A stretch of 64,000 nucleotides of DNA, taken from the NCBI RefSeq assembly GCF_001613465.1, contig NZ_BDCK01000045.1, positions 1-64,000 of the forward strand, given 5' to 3'. Made by a program: the position numbers and the translations under genes. Origin of the DNA: Nocardia niwae NBRC 108934 = DSM 45340. GTDB lineage: Bacteria > Actinomycetota > Actinomycetes > Mycobacteriales > Mycobacteriaceae. Below are positions 22,056-29,404 of the stretch, in pieces (positions within the stretch are counted from its first letter, which is position 1; every line of letters begins with the position of its first letter). The notes below the pieces were generated by a model that was given only the letters and a program-made list of their open reading frames with translations, was not told where the DNA came from and made no database searches.

Positions 22056-22747
22056 GCTGCTTGGTCTTTCGTGTCGCGTTGGATCGGCCACTGGGTGCGG
22101 ACCCCGTCGGTGGGGCGGTCGTTGCGGCGGAGGTAGTCGATGAACCGGTAGGCGTCTTCGCGGTACCAGTCGGCTTGTCTGGTCATCAGTTCTGATGCGG
22201 TGAAGGTGGCGAGGTGCGGGTAGACGCGTGGCAGTTTCCATGCCAGGCGGGCCGCGGCGAGCGCATCCGCTTCCGCGTCGTGCGCGTCGTCCAGGCGCAT
22301 CCCGTAGTGGATCATCACCGCGGACAACTTCCGGGAGCCCTTCCGGAATCGGTCGTACATCTTGTCGAGGCAGAAGGGGTCCACGATCAGCCCATCACCG
22401 ACAGTGAACGTTGGGTCGTGGATGGCGAGCAGCGACGCGTCGTAGGAGGCGTTGTAGATGCACAGCGCGCGCCCTTCGGCGAAGATGGCGTGCACTTCCG
22501 CACTGACCTCAGCGACGACCTCGCAATGCGGGCGCCCATGCTTTTGCACGTACTCGTCTGTGAAGCCATGGATGGCGCTGGCCTCGGCCGGAATGGGGAC
22601 GCCCGGATCTGCAATAAAGTTGCGTGCCCGAACGTCCCCGCCGTCGACCCGCAGGACACACGCAGACACAATCCGTGCAGTGAACGGGTCAGCGGACGTT
22701 GCCTCGAAATCCAGCGCCGCGAGCGGCATCTCTGTCCAGCTAGTCAC
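22052..22747 (-). CDS. DnaQ-like 3'-5' exonuclease
   Basis: The 231-residue product carries the DEDD exonuclease motifs: ExoI Asp13-Phe-Glu15, ExoII with Tyr-Asn-Ala-Ser-Tyr-Asp (about 105) and ExoIII His-Asp-Ala-Glu-Ala-Asp (about 158). The last is the DEDDh variant, as in the epsilon subunit of DNA polymerase III. GTG 22747 overlaps the end of the previous gene. It probably trims or proofreads DNA ends during phage replication or recombination, next to the YqaJ exonuclease cluster. Confidence 0.85.
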   Translation of the reverse strand: MTSWTEMPLAALDFEATSADPFTARIVSACVLRVDGGDVRARNFIADPGVPIPAEASAIHGFTDEYVQKHGRPHCEVVAEVSAEVHAIFAEGRALCIYNASYDASLLAIHDPTFTVGDGLIVDPFCLDKMYDRFRKGSRKLSAVMIHYGMRLDDAHDAEADALAAARLAWKLPRVYPHLATFTASELMTRQADWYREDAYRFIDYLRRNDRPTDGVRTQWPIQRDTKDQAA

Positions 22748-22946
22748 GCTGTTTCTCCCAGGCTTCGAGGATGGTTTGGCCGGGCAGGACGTAGACGGCG
22801 CGGTAGCCGTCGCGGCGGTTGGCTTCACGGAGCGCGGCGAGTTCTTCGGTTCCGAAGTTCATGACTTCGTAGGCGTCGCCGCCCTCCCCGGCCCGTGCCC
22901 CATGCTCTGGGAACACGAGCCAGTTGCCGTCAATAGGCGGGAGCAC
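22740..22946 (-). CDS. Hypothetical protein (68 aa)
   Basis: GTG 22946, two bases after the upstream stop. Mixed-charge small protein, with an acidic Gly-rich middle and a C-terminal helix. No family recognised. Confidence 0.6.
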   Translation of the reverse strand: MLPPIDGNWLVFPEHGARAGEGGDAYEVMNFGTEELAALREANRRDGYRAVYVLPGQTILEAWEKQRD

Positions 22947-22948
22947 GA

Positions 22949-23617
22949 CTACGCCTCCAGGTCCGGCGGGAACATGCCGTCGCCGTAGTAGTCGGAGGGT
23001 GCGTCGGTTACGCCGTCGTCGACTTCAGGCGGCACCTTCTCCTCGTCACTGAGGGTGTTGGCTCGGCCCTTCCAGAGCTGCACCAGCCGGGTCCGATGCT
23101 GTCCCAGGTCGAACGTCTTCAGCTGCGCGCCGATCGCGTCGAGCGAGGCACGGTCGCGGGCCTTCTCGATTTCCGCTGCGATCTCGTTCGCTTGCGCGTC
23201 GGTGATCCTTGGTGGTCCGGCCGGCAGTGGCTCGACGACGTACGGTGCCCGCTTGCCCCGAGTGACAGTCAGGGCGAGGGTGAGCCGTTTGTCGATGTGC
23301 GAGAGGTGGCTGACGCGGATGCCGCCGACCTCCTGGCCGCCGAACTTCACGGTCGGGTCGCGGTAGATCGTCATTCGTCGTCCGGAGTAGTTCGCGGCGT
23401 CCGCCCCCCAGGCTGCAACGAGGATGCGGCGCACAGTCTTGGAGGGGCGGAAGGGTCGGCCGGGAAACTCCATCAGGTGGATGTTCACTGGCTGTTCGGC
23501 GGAGCCTTTGCTGACCTTTTCGACGGTTACGGTGCGGGGGCCAGCGATGAGATCATCTGCGTTGACCTGGTCAGACTTGGCTTCGATTGTGGACGAGATG
23601 TCCAGGTGGTCGGTCAT
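22949..23617 (-). CDS. Conserved phage protein beside YqaJ exonuclease (222 aa)
   Basis: N-terminal two thirds are beta-rich (about residues 25-125), the C-terminal third helical with an acidic tail. It sits one base after the exonuclease stop, a position often taken by the annealing or accessory partner of a phage exonuclease. I recognise it as conserved in actinophages but know no proven function. A ssDNA-binding or recombination-helper role is inference from context. Confidence 0.55.
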   Translation of the reverse strand: MTDHLDISSTIEAKSDQVNADDLIAGPRTVTVEKVSKGSAEQPVNIHLMEFPGRPFRPSKTVRRILVAAWGADAANYSGRRMTIYRDPTVKFGGQEVGGIRVSHLSHIDKRLTLALTVTRGKRAPYVVEPLPAGPPRITDAQANEIAAEIEKARDRASLDAIGAQLKTFDLGQHRTRLVQLWKGRANTLSDEEKVPPEVDDGVTDAPSDYYGDGMFPPDLEA

Positions 23618-23618
23618 G

Positions 23619-24458
23619 TCACAGCACCATTTCCATTTCGATGATTCGTTCGGTTTCGGGCAGGCCGTCGACCGCCTGGTGGTAGCGGCGGATCATGTCG
23701 GCGGCGTTGGTTTCGAAGCTGGTGACGGCGGCGATGATGGCGTCGAACCAGCGCTGATCCGGGTAGATGCGTACGGGCCAGAGGGGCATGCCGCCGCAGT
23801 AGGAGATGTAGTCGATCCACTTGCGGCCGGACACGAGTAGACCGCATTGCAGCTGCGCCATGACATCTGCTGGTGGCTGTCCGGAGAGGATGTGCGCGAG
23901 GTGGATTTTCGGGCGTCGGGATTTGATTTCGATGAGTCCGTCGGCGCCGACGAGTCCGTCTGGGGAGTAGCCGATTCGGATGCCGCCCCGTTCGCGGACC
24001 ATGAATCCGGCTTCTTGGACGGGGGCGTAGTGCTCGCTGTAGACGTCGCGGGCGCGTGGTTCGTCTTCGATGCCGCGGAGCATGTCGTCGCCTATGTAGG
24101 TGGGGTCAGTCCAGCCTGTGATGCGTTCGGCGACGAGCAGTGCGGTGAGGCTGCGTGATGTGTCGTTGTTGGCGGTTGCGAGGGTGATGATGTTGGTGCG
24201 GCGAGCGACTTCTGCGCGTTCTGGGTGCAGTGTCTTGATCGATGCTTCGGCGTTGATCTTGCTGCGGCACGGCTGGTTCGCTGTCGCGTCGCATGCGGGG
24301 CAGGTGTAGTCGATCGCGGAGAGTTTGTGGGTGGCGATGAGATCGCCGATGACGGATGCGGTGACGATTCCGCGTCGTTGCGCAAGCCATTCGTCCGAGC
24401 CCTGGAGCAGGTCTGGGTAGACGGTGAGGCGGGCTTCAAGCCATTCGCGGTTGTTCAT
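23619..24458 (-). CDS. YqaJ-type (lambda-exonuclease-like) recombination nuclease
   Basis: The 279-residue product has the YqaJ signature: Gly-Ser-Asp-Glu-Trp-Leu-Ala-Gln-Arg-Arg with Thr-Ala-Ser (about 18-36), then the metal site Ser-Pro-Asp-Gly-Leu (about 175) and Glu-Ile-Lys (about 188), and Gln in the following helix. It digests one strand of dsDNA to make ends for annealing. An unusual zinc-finger-like insertion (Cys-Pro-Ala-Cys...Cys, about 52-64) lies in the N-terminal part. ATG 24458 overlaps the upstream stop. Confidence 0.85.
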   Translation of the reverse strand: MNNREWLEARLTVYPDLLQGSDEWLAQRRGIVTASVIGDLIATHKLSAIDYTCPACDATANQPCRSKINAEASIKTLHPERAEVARRTNIITLATANNDTSRSLTALLVAERITGWTDPTYIGDDMLRGIEDEPRARDVYSEHYAPVQEAGFMVRERGGIRIGYSPDGLVGADGLIEIKSRRPKIHLAHILSGQPPADVMAQLQCGLLVSGRKWIDYISYCGGMPLWPVRIYPDQRWFDAIIAAVTSFETNAADMIRRYHQAVDGLPETERIIEMEMVL

Positions 24459-24616
24459 CCGATGCTCCAGGCGAGGAGTGCGTTGGCCCAGTCGATGAGC
24501 CATGCTGTGGCGCCGATGAGTCCACCGAATGCGGCGACGGTCGCGTAGGCGATCACGTTGTCGATGAGGGTGGGTGGGCGCGGTTCGGGTGTGGTCGTAT
24601 GATTGGTTTTGGACAT
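24455..24616 (-). CDS. Small membrane protein (53 aa)
   Basis: Polar N-terminus with Pro-rich stretch, then a hydrophobic Ala/Gly/Leu segment (about 20-50). GAAAGG ribosome site about 10 nt before the ATG; the stop overlaps the exonuclease start (ATGA). First gene of the early operon. Function unknown. Confidence 0.65.
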   Translation of the reverse strand: MSKTNHTTTPEPRPPTLIDNVIAYATVAAFGGLIGATAWLIDWANALLAWSIG

Positions 24617-24647
24617 GCCACGGTCGCCTTTCGTGCGTGGTGTGCTC

Positions 24648-24681
24648 GGCCCGTCCTCATGCCAGTGGGGGCGGGCCTTTT
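24648..24681 (+). terminator. Hairpin with T-run (rightward)
   Basis: GGCCCG (24648-24653) pairs with CGGGCC (24672-24677), then TTTT. It lies in the leader of the leftward operon, and the T-run faces rightward, so it would stop antisense transcripts from the early genes before they reach the switch region. Confidence 0.45.
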
Positions 24682-24729
24682 GCGTGTCTTGGTGTTGTTT
24701 CGCTGTGCGCGTTCAGGACACGCTGTTGT

Positions 24730-24775
24730 GTAGTGACTACGCTACATCGTAGCCTGCACGCAACTGTCGTGGCAA
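24730..24775 (-). promoter_or_regulatory. Main leftward early promoter with operator site 5
   Basis: Read leftward: TTGCCA (24770-24775), 18 nt, TACGAT (24746-24751). The operator at 24730-24745 (GTAGTGACTACGCTAC on the + strand) follows the -10 box immediately and covers the start point. It drives 24616-20060, with exonuclease and HTH genes. Confidence 0.65.
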
Positions 24776-24902
24776 GTGCTACGAGCGCCAAAGGGGCGGG
24801 AGGCGAATACCACGTTTAGAATGGGACCGGTAGGTTTAAGCTGCACCTTTACGCAGTACTGTGACCCGTGTCACTTTCTGAGTGTAGGCTGCACTGTTCC
24901 CA

Positions 24903-24918
24903 GTAGTGCTGACACTCG
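24903..24918. promoter_or_regulatory. Operator variant before the repressor gene
   Basis: GTAGTGCTGACACTCG keeps GTAG and the spacing but ends CTCG instead of CTAC. If real it would give the repressor weak control of its own gene. Low certainty. Confidence 0.3.
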
Positions 24919-25002
24919 TTACCATCGATCCACCGGAACCGCGCCCACACTCCACCAAAACAGGGCGGCCGTACAGCAGACGCAACACAGGAAGGCGTCA
25001 CC

Positions 25003-25455
25003 TTGACTCCCCCGATGGAAGAACCCACCGACTGGTGGCGATATGTCCAGCTCCTAATGGAAGTACAAAACGTCCCCAGCAACGCAGCCGTCGCCGAAGC
25101 CATCGGCGTCGCCAAATCCACCCCCGGACTATGGGCACGAGGCGCCCAACCCAACCTCGAAGCAGTACACGCGATAGCCAACTACTTCCGCCGGCCCCTC
25201 GCCGAAGTGTTCATCAAAGCCGGGTACGCCACCGCGGAACAGCTGGCCTACTCCGCGCCACCGATCGCCGACAGCCGCACCCTGAAGAACGCTGAACTTC
25301 TCGACATCATCCGCGAACGCCTCCTCCCAGATGATGCATTGGAACTTGCCGAGCCGACTCCGTTGCGGGCCACAGACAGCGACCAGGACGCCACACCCTC
25401 TGGGCGTGGCCGCAGACCCCGCAAGACACCAATGGCACGCGAGAAGAACGACTGA
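25003..25455 (+). CDS. XRE-family repressor, probable immunity repressor
   Basis: The 150-residue product has an N-terminal HTH_XRE domain (about 12-70: Ala-Ala-Val-Ala-Glu-Ala-Ile-Gly-Val-Ala-Lys-Ser-Thr, Trp, then Leu-Glu-Ala-Val-His-Ala-Ile-Ala-Asn-Tyr-Phe) and a polar C-terminal tail rich in Asp, Pro and Arg. TTG 25003 follows AGGAAGG; ATG 25015 is an alternative. It is transcribed away from the early operon, across a region holding GTAG-N8-CTAC sites, the expected place for a phage immunity repressor. That it binds those sites is inference. Confidence 0.7.
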   Translation: MTPPMEEPTDWWRYVQLLMEVQNVPSNAAVAEAIGVAKSTPGLWARGAQPNLEAVHAIANYFRRPLAEVFIKAGYATAEQLAYSAPPIADSRTLKNAELLDIIRERLLPDDALELAEPTPLRATDSDQDATPSGRGRRPRKTPMAREKND

Positions 25456-25476
25456 TCGCCCTGTAGGCGCGAAAAA

Positions 25477-25513
25477 GGTGGCCGATTCCCCCCGACCTGG
25501 GGAATCGGCCACC
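25477..25513 (+). terminator. Strong bidirectional terminator hairpin
   Basis: GGTGGCCGATTCCCC (25477-25491) pairs perfectly with GGGGAATCGGCCACC (25499-25513); 7-nt loop, A-run before and T-rich after. It lies between convergent genes. Confidence 0.85.
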
Positions 25514-25529
25514 GTCTTATGTGCGCTGG

Positions 25530-25937
25530 CTACGCTGCTGTTCCTGCCATCGGCGCCTGCTCATGGTGCGAGACCTCCGCGTCCAACACCATGTACACCA
25601 AGAGGCTCAGTCGGCAATCCCAATAGGCGCCTGTATCGTGGCGCGACCAGTGAGTGGCGTCGGACGGCGGGTAGTGGAAAGCTTTGCAGCCCTCGCCGAA
25701 CAGCCACCCCTTGTCATAGTCAGTCGCCCCGACGTAGGGGCGGACCTCGATGACGCCAGTGTCGCCGACGCGAATTTCGCCGACACGCTTCCACAGATCA
25801 CCATCTGCGTCGATCCAGTAGGAAACAGTCCCGACAGGTTCACACATGGTGATACCTAGTGGGCTGAGGCCATCGAGTGCCGATTCCTCGATGTAGGTAG
25901 CGGTGAACCTGTGGTAGTCGGGTGGGTTCGGTTTCAT
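25530..25937 (-). CDS. Hypothetical protein (135 aa)
   Basis: ATG 25937 after AAGGA at about 10-nt spacing. Acidic, Trp/Tyr-rich, beta-rich protein; convergent to the repressor and alone on this strand. No family recognised. It could be expressed in the lysogen as an accessory gene. Confidence 0.6.
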   Translation of the reverse strand: MKPNPPDYHRFTATYIEESALDGLSPLGITMCEPVGTVSYWIDADGDLWKRVGEIRVGDTGVIEVRPYVGATDYDKGWLFGEGCKAFHYPPSDATHWSRHDTGAYWDCRLSLLVYMVLDAEVSHHEQAPMAGTAA

Positions 25938-26395
25938 AGCCGTCGTTCCTTGGTTGTGACACGTGACTGTCCCCTATATGTCAGGTAGGTAACAGGACGT
26001 TTGCCGGTTGAGGATAGAGGGCCAAGGAGAGGACTTTAGCCCCTAGTTTTAACCGGAACGGGCATGTTCCGGTTCTTTCGTGAAGGTGAGGGATCTAGGG
26101 TTGCTCCCCCACTACGGCGGCGAGACCGCGGCCGTATATGGAAATGTGTTGTGACCAGTTGCCAAAGCCATTGCCCTACACCCCTTCGTGACGGCTCGCG
26201 CTTGGCTGTGCCCGCCCCGACGTGGGTCTCGGCTTTCGCGTTATACCGGACTGGTATCCGAGTTATCTCGGTGTCTACTGCACTTTAGTACCGCCCCTCC
26301 CGGTACCGCAAGGTCTGTACGCTACAAGTTTGCACAATCTTGAACCGTCCCCAGTTCCGGGGGCACGCACCCCCCACCGCGGGGTTTAATGAGGT
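25938..26395. other. 458-bp non-coding region
   Basis: No convincing gene on either strand. It holds a rightward terminator hairpin (26051-26078), short A/T-richer tracts than the surroundings and the leader of the XRE gene at 26396. One GTAGCG half-site occurs leftward near 26318-26323. Confidence 0.4.
26051..26078 (+). terminator. Rightward terminator hairpin
   Basis: AACCGGAAC (26051-26059) pairs with GTTCCGGTT (26066-26074), followed by CTTTC. Isolates the XRE-membrane pair from upstream read-through. Confidence 0.6.
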
Positions 26396-26698
26396 GTGGA
26401 TCGGGCCGAGATACTCAACCGCGTACTGGGGAAGGTCATCGCCGCGCAGCGTGCCGCGGTGAGGAAGACCCAGAAGACGGTGTGGGAGGAAACCGGGTTC
26501 GGCAAGACCGCCTACCGAGACCGCGAGCAGGGCGCGCAAGTCTGGAACGTCGTCGAACTCAAACGCGTCGCTGACGTGCTCGACACGACGGCATGGCAAC
26601 TGTTGAAAGCCGCCGAGGAGAGCCGCGACACCGAACCGCCGTCCGACACCCAACGTGCGGCGGAAGAACTCCGGGCCGCGCTCGGCTTTTCCGAATAA
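26396..26698 (+). CDS. Small XRE-type DNA-binding protein (100 aa)
   Basis: GTG 26396; a TTTAAT box 6 nt upstream and no ribosome site suggest a leaderless message. The helical core (about 5-72: Gln-Lys-Thr-Val-Trp-Glu-Glu-Thr-Gly-Phe-Gly-Lys-Thr-Ala-Tyr, then Val-Val-Glu-Leu-Lys-Arg-Val-Ala-Asp-Val-Leu) fits an HTH_XRE fold. It is paired with the membrane protein 28 nt downstream, an arrangement known from actinobacterial chromosomes. It could be a Cro-like regulator or part of a host-derived pair. Confidence 0.6.
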   Translation: MDRAEILNRVLGKVIAAQRAAVRKTQKTVWEETGFGKTAYRDREQGAQVWNVVELKRVADVLDTTAWQLLKAAEESRDTEPPSDTQRAAEELRAALGFSE

Positions 26699-26726
26699 TC
26701 TCAGTTCGGCAAACCTTCCGCATCGC

Positions 26727-27461
26727 ATGCACAGATCTTCATATGATGCGATGGTGGTTGTCGTTGTCGGATTGTTGTACATCGTCGCCTCTGTGCGACT
26801 AACCATCTGGGGGACGGCGCCACGGTCACGGCTGTTCACGCTGGCCCTCCTTGCACTCGCTGCCTCCTACACTCTGGCGCTCGCCACGATCGGCGACCGA
26901 CGGATAGACCCCGCTTTGACGGGCGTTATGGGTGAGAACATCTCCGACCTCGCTCACACCGTGCTGCTGACCTTCGCCTGCTACCTGTACGGGCTGGTGT
27001 TCGTGCGGGTCCTGGTCGCGCGCGGGTGGCGGCGAGTGTGGAGCGTCTACGGATTTGTCACCGTGACGGCATTGGTTGTTACGTCACGTTTCGGTGACGC
27101 TGCCCGGTTGCCGGTCGACGACGAATTCGAGTTGCAAGACGGCTGGACGTCGGCGTACTCGGCGATCTTCCTCACCTTCCTCGCGGTGACCTGTTTGCTG
27201 ATCTTCGCCGGGACCGCGAAAGTGTTCCGTGCCTCCCGCAAGAACGATCGGCGGGCGTTCATCGCGCTCGTGTTCGCCGGCGGCATCGGGGTTGTGTACG
27301 CGGTCGTGGCCGCGGTGTGGCTGCTGTGCAATTCGCATGTGTTGCGCGACAACCACGGCATCATCATCACGCTCGCCGCGGTGCCGATGCTGACGGGGTT
27401 GTCGATCGCGGGTTTGTATGGGGTTGTTGACGCGTGGATGGCGAAGCGGCGGGTTAACTGA
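26727..27461 (+). CDS. Seven-span membrane protein (244 aa)
   Basis: About seven hydrophobic segments (roughly residues 9-24, 34-52, 68-90, 103-120, 143-165, 180-203, 213-235) with positive loops. The plan resembles the membrane proteins (MAB_1171c/DUF6545-like) that follow XRE genes in actinobacterial chromosomes; their function is unsettled. The start at 26727 is tentative, with no ribosome site; ATG 26751 is possible. It lies between the switch region and the attachment-site candidate, typical of lysogenic-conversion cargo. Confidence 0.6.
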   Translation: MHRSSYDAMVVVVVGLLYIVASVRLTIWGTAPRSRLFTLALLALAASYTLALATIGDRRIDPALTGVMGENISDLAHTVLLTFACYLYGLVFVRVLVARGWRRVWSVYGFVTVTALVVTSRFGDAARLPVDDEFELQDGWTSAYSAIFLTFLAVTCLLIFAGTAKVFRASRKNDRRAFIALVFAGGIGVVYAVVAAVWLLCNSHVLRDNHGIIITLAAVPMLTGLSIAGLYGVVDAWMAKRRVN

Positions 27462-27624
27462 AGGACGAGCGTGCTGGGAAACGGGTCGGTGTGTCGCGTG
27501 GCCGCCGCGCCAGAACCGTCGTCGCGCAGGACGCGTATGGCTGGGCTTCGGCGGTGTGTCTGTGGCCGTGGAATGTGGTGGGGTCGTTCGGTTCTGCGCG
27601 GTGTTGCAGCCGTCGGAATCGAGC

Positions 27625-27717
27625 GGGGCGCAGCGGGGTTCAGTCCAACTTTGAGTGTCACTTTGAGCGGAAAACAGCGCGGGGCGCAGCGGGGCGGAGG
27701 GGGGCGCAGCGGGGTTC
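27625..27717. repeat. Three GGGGCGCAGCGGGG direct repeats
   Basis: Copies at 27625-27641 and 27701-27717 share 17 bp (GGGGCGCAGCGGGGTTC). The copy at 27681-27697 shares the first 14. Spacing from copy start to start is 56 and 20 bp. TTTGAGTGT (27650), TTTGAGCGG (27663) and TTTGAGCGT (27751) form a second set. They could be integrase or excisionase arm sites. Confidence 0.55.
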
Positions 27718-27753
27718 TCGGGACCGCGAAAAGCCTGCTCAGAACCCCTTTTT
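27711..27753 (+). terminator. Terminator after the XRE-membrane pair
   Basis: GGGGTTCT (27711-27718) pairs with AGAACCCC (27741-27748), followed by TTTTT. It ends the rightward 26396-27461 transcript before it opposes the integrase gene. Confidence 0.65.
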
Positions 27754-27831
27754 GAGCGTGTTTCCGCAGGCTAGTAGAAACCGCTGTGCAGACTTCGCCA
27801 TCTCTGCACGGTTTAGACCTTACTTCGCAGC

Positions 27832-29145
27832 TCAGGGGCATTCCCAAACCCAAACATCAGCCCCGGATTCCAACCTTGCTCCAAGATTCCTCGGACACAG
27901 AGACTCTAAGGCATCAGAGTTGTCCACCGCGGGGTGCACATACCCGTCCTCATCAATGTAGTGGCGCATCGCCATAGACGCGCCCTCCGAATGCCCCAAC
28001 TGCGCACTAGCACGCTTCGAGTCCCCTGTCACCCCCTTTACATGCGTCGCGACGGTGTCTCGGAGGTTGCCGAACTGCATCCACTCCAACGACGTCCCCA
28101 CACGGGCATTCCGAAGCGCGTCATCCGCGGTGCTCAACCGCACCACACCACCGAGCAGCGAGATGAACAACGCACCCTCCTCGGATATGTCCCCGCGCTC
28201 CTTCACCCACAACCGCAGCACACTCGTCAACCAGCGAGGCAACACCACATAGAAGTCGTTCGACACCTTCGACTTCTTCGCCGACTTCCGGTACGGCTGA
28301 CGCACATACGCACCCTTCCGAGCCACCATAGTTCCGCACACATGCAACGTGATGTTCTCCACGCCGTCATCGTCCAGCCCGCGCAGATCGCAGCGACGCA
28401 CCGCCAGCGCCTCACCCGGACGAACACCCGTCCCCAGCATCAGCAACACCAACGGCAGCAGATACTTCGCACGCTTCTGCCGCCCCCCGATGATCGGGCA
28501 CAACTCCTCACGTTCATCCGCAGTCAACGCCCGCTGACTACCACCCCCAGACTCCGGCCGCGGCACCTGAAGCATCGGGGAGTATTGGAACAGGCCAGCC
28601 AGTGTCAGCATCTTGAACACCCCCGACAGCACCGTCCAATGGTGTCCTGCTACACCAGGCCACTCCTTAGCCAAGCCATCCAGGTAGTCAGCGAGGAACG
28701 CGGGCGTCCCGGCCTCGCCGATGGACAACCGGCCCAACGTCCTCGCCAGCTTCAAAGCATCAGGCTTCGAGTTCAGCCCTTCGCCCTTGTAGATCGCGCG
28801 GTGGGTCGTCGTCAGCGACTGTTCGGTGATCTTCCCCGCCGCGAGCTTCTTCTCCTGCTGGGCGTAGTAGGCGTCGAGGGCGACCGTCATCTTGTCCGTC
28901 AGCTTCAACACCTGACGGTCGCCGCCGTTGCCCGCGCTGCCCTTGCGGCGGTTGCGTTCGAACCGCTCGTGCCAGTCGGCCAGGCATTCCTTCCGCGTCC
29001 GACCAGAGCCGGAGGTCCGCACGTAGGTGCCGTTGAACGCGCGATGACGCACCCGCGTCAACCGCCACACACCATCCGAACCCTTCACGGGATTCAGCTT
29101 CGTCGGCTCCGGGAGCGCGCCCGGCTCCATCGAATCCTGAGGCAC
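27832..29145 (-). CDS. int: Tyrosine-family phage integrase
   Basis: The 437-residue product has an N-terminal arm-binding-like basic region, a core-binding domain (about 80-195) and a catalytic domain with Arg242 (Gly-Thr-Gly-Val-Arg-Pro-Gly-Glu), Arg362 (Asn-Leu-Arg-Asp-Thr-Val-Ala-Thr), His385 (Leu-Gly-His) and nucleophile Tyr396 (Arg-His-Tyr-Ile-Asp). The usual His of His-x-x-Arg is Gly359, a substitution tolerated in related enzymes. GTG start 3 nt after the excisionase stop, so xis-int form one operon under operator site 6. It integrates and, with Xis, excises the phage at attP, probably the repeat region just downstream. Confidence 0.93.
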   Translation of the reverse strand: MPQDSMEPGALPEPTKLNPVKGSDGVWRLTRVRHRAFNGTYVRTSGSGRTRKECLADWHERFERNRRKGSAGNGGDRQVLKLTDKMTVALDAYYAQQEKKLAAGKITEQSLTTTHRAIYKGEGLNSKPDALKLARTLGRLSIGEAGTPAFLADYLDGLAKEWPGVAGHHWTVLSGVFKMLTLAGLFQYSPMLQVPRPESGGGSQRALTADEREELCPIIGGRQKRAKYLLPLVLLMLGTGVRPGEALAVRRCDLRGLDDDGVENITLHVCGTMVARKGAYVRQPYRKSAKKSKVSNDFYVVLPRWLTSVLRLWVKERGDISEEGALFISLLGGVVRLSTADDALRNARVGTSLEWMQFGNLRDTVATHVKGVTGDSKRASAQLGHSEGASMAMRHYIDEDGYVHPAVDNSDALESLCPRNLGARLESGADVWVWECP

Positions 29146-29148
29146 GGG

Positions 29149-29346
29149 CTACGCCGCGGTGCGCTGCTGCTGGGCCATCCACGCACGCACCTCGTCCACG
29201 GGATACCGGTACACGTTGGCGACCTTGAAGCACTTCGGGCCACGACGCGGCTTCGACAAAGCCCACGTCTCCAGCGTGCGCGGCGAGTAACCCGTCATCG
29301 CGGCGACCTGACGGCGGGTCAGCCACTGCACAGTCGTGTCAGCCAT
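29149..29346 (-). CDS. Excisionase-like MerR/HTH_17 protein (65 aa)
   Basis: The N-terminal winged helix reads Trp-Leu-Thr-Arg-Arg-Gln-Val-Ala-Ala-Met-Thr-Gly-Tyr-Ser, then Thr-Leu, and Tyr-Arg-Tyr-Pro-Val-Asp-Glu-Val-Arg-Ala-Trp, the hallmark of DNA-binding excisionases (HTH_17). ATG 29346 is the only start leaving a proper fold. Directly upstream of int. It directs the recombinase toward excision. Confidence 0.8.
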   Translation of the reverse strand: MADTTVQWLTRRQVAAMTGYSPRTLETWALSKPRRGPKCFKVANVYRYPVDEVRAWMAQQQRTAA

Positions 29347-29360
29347 AACAACCATCCTCT

Positions 29361-29404
29361 GTAGCGTTGCCACTACGCTACTTCGTGCAATACACGACAC
29401 GCAA
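29361..29404 (-). promoter_or_regulatory. xis-int promoter with operator site 6 (29361-29376)
   Basis: Read leftward: TTGCGT (29399-29404), 18 nt, TAGCGT (29375-29380). GTAGCGTTGCCACTAC (29361-29376) overlaps the -10 box and the start point, 15 nt before the xis ATG. The lysogen repressor could thereby silence excision. Confidence 0.55.

Larger units (their letters stand above)
24617..25002. other. Divergent control region between early operon and repressor
   Basis: No gene seen in these 386 bp. It contains a hairpin (24648-24681), the leftward early promoter with its operator (24730-24775), a dyad GTGAC-CCGT-GTCAC (24861-24874) and an operator variant (24903-24918) before the repressor. This is the layout of a lysis-lysogeny switch. 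Confidence 0.5.
27462..27831. other. Candidate attP region
   Basis: 370 bp without a gene, directly after the integrase stop. It contains three GGGGCGCAGCGGGG repeats, three TTTGAGYG repeats and a terminator. Integrases of this type often have attP beside their gene with repeated arm sites. I cannot identify the core crossover sequence or a tRNA-gene match. Confidence 0.4.

Noticed and set aside
27491..27961. Rightward open frame across the repeat region
   Set aside because: It runs through the terminator and repeats into the antisense of int, with no start signal; the region is better read as non-coding.
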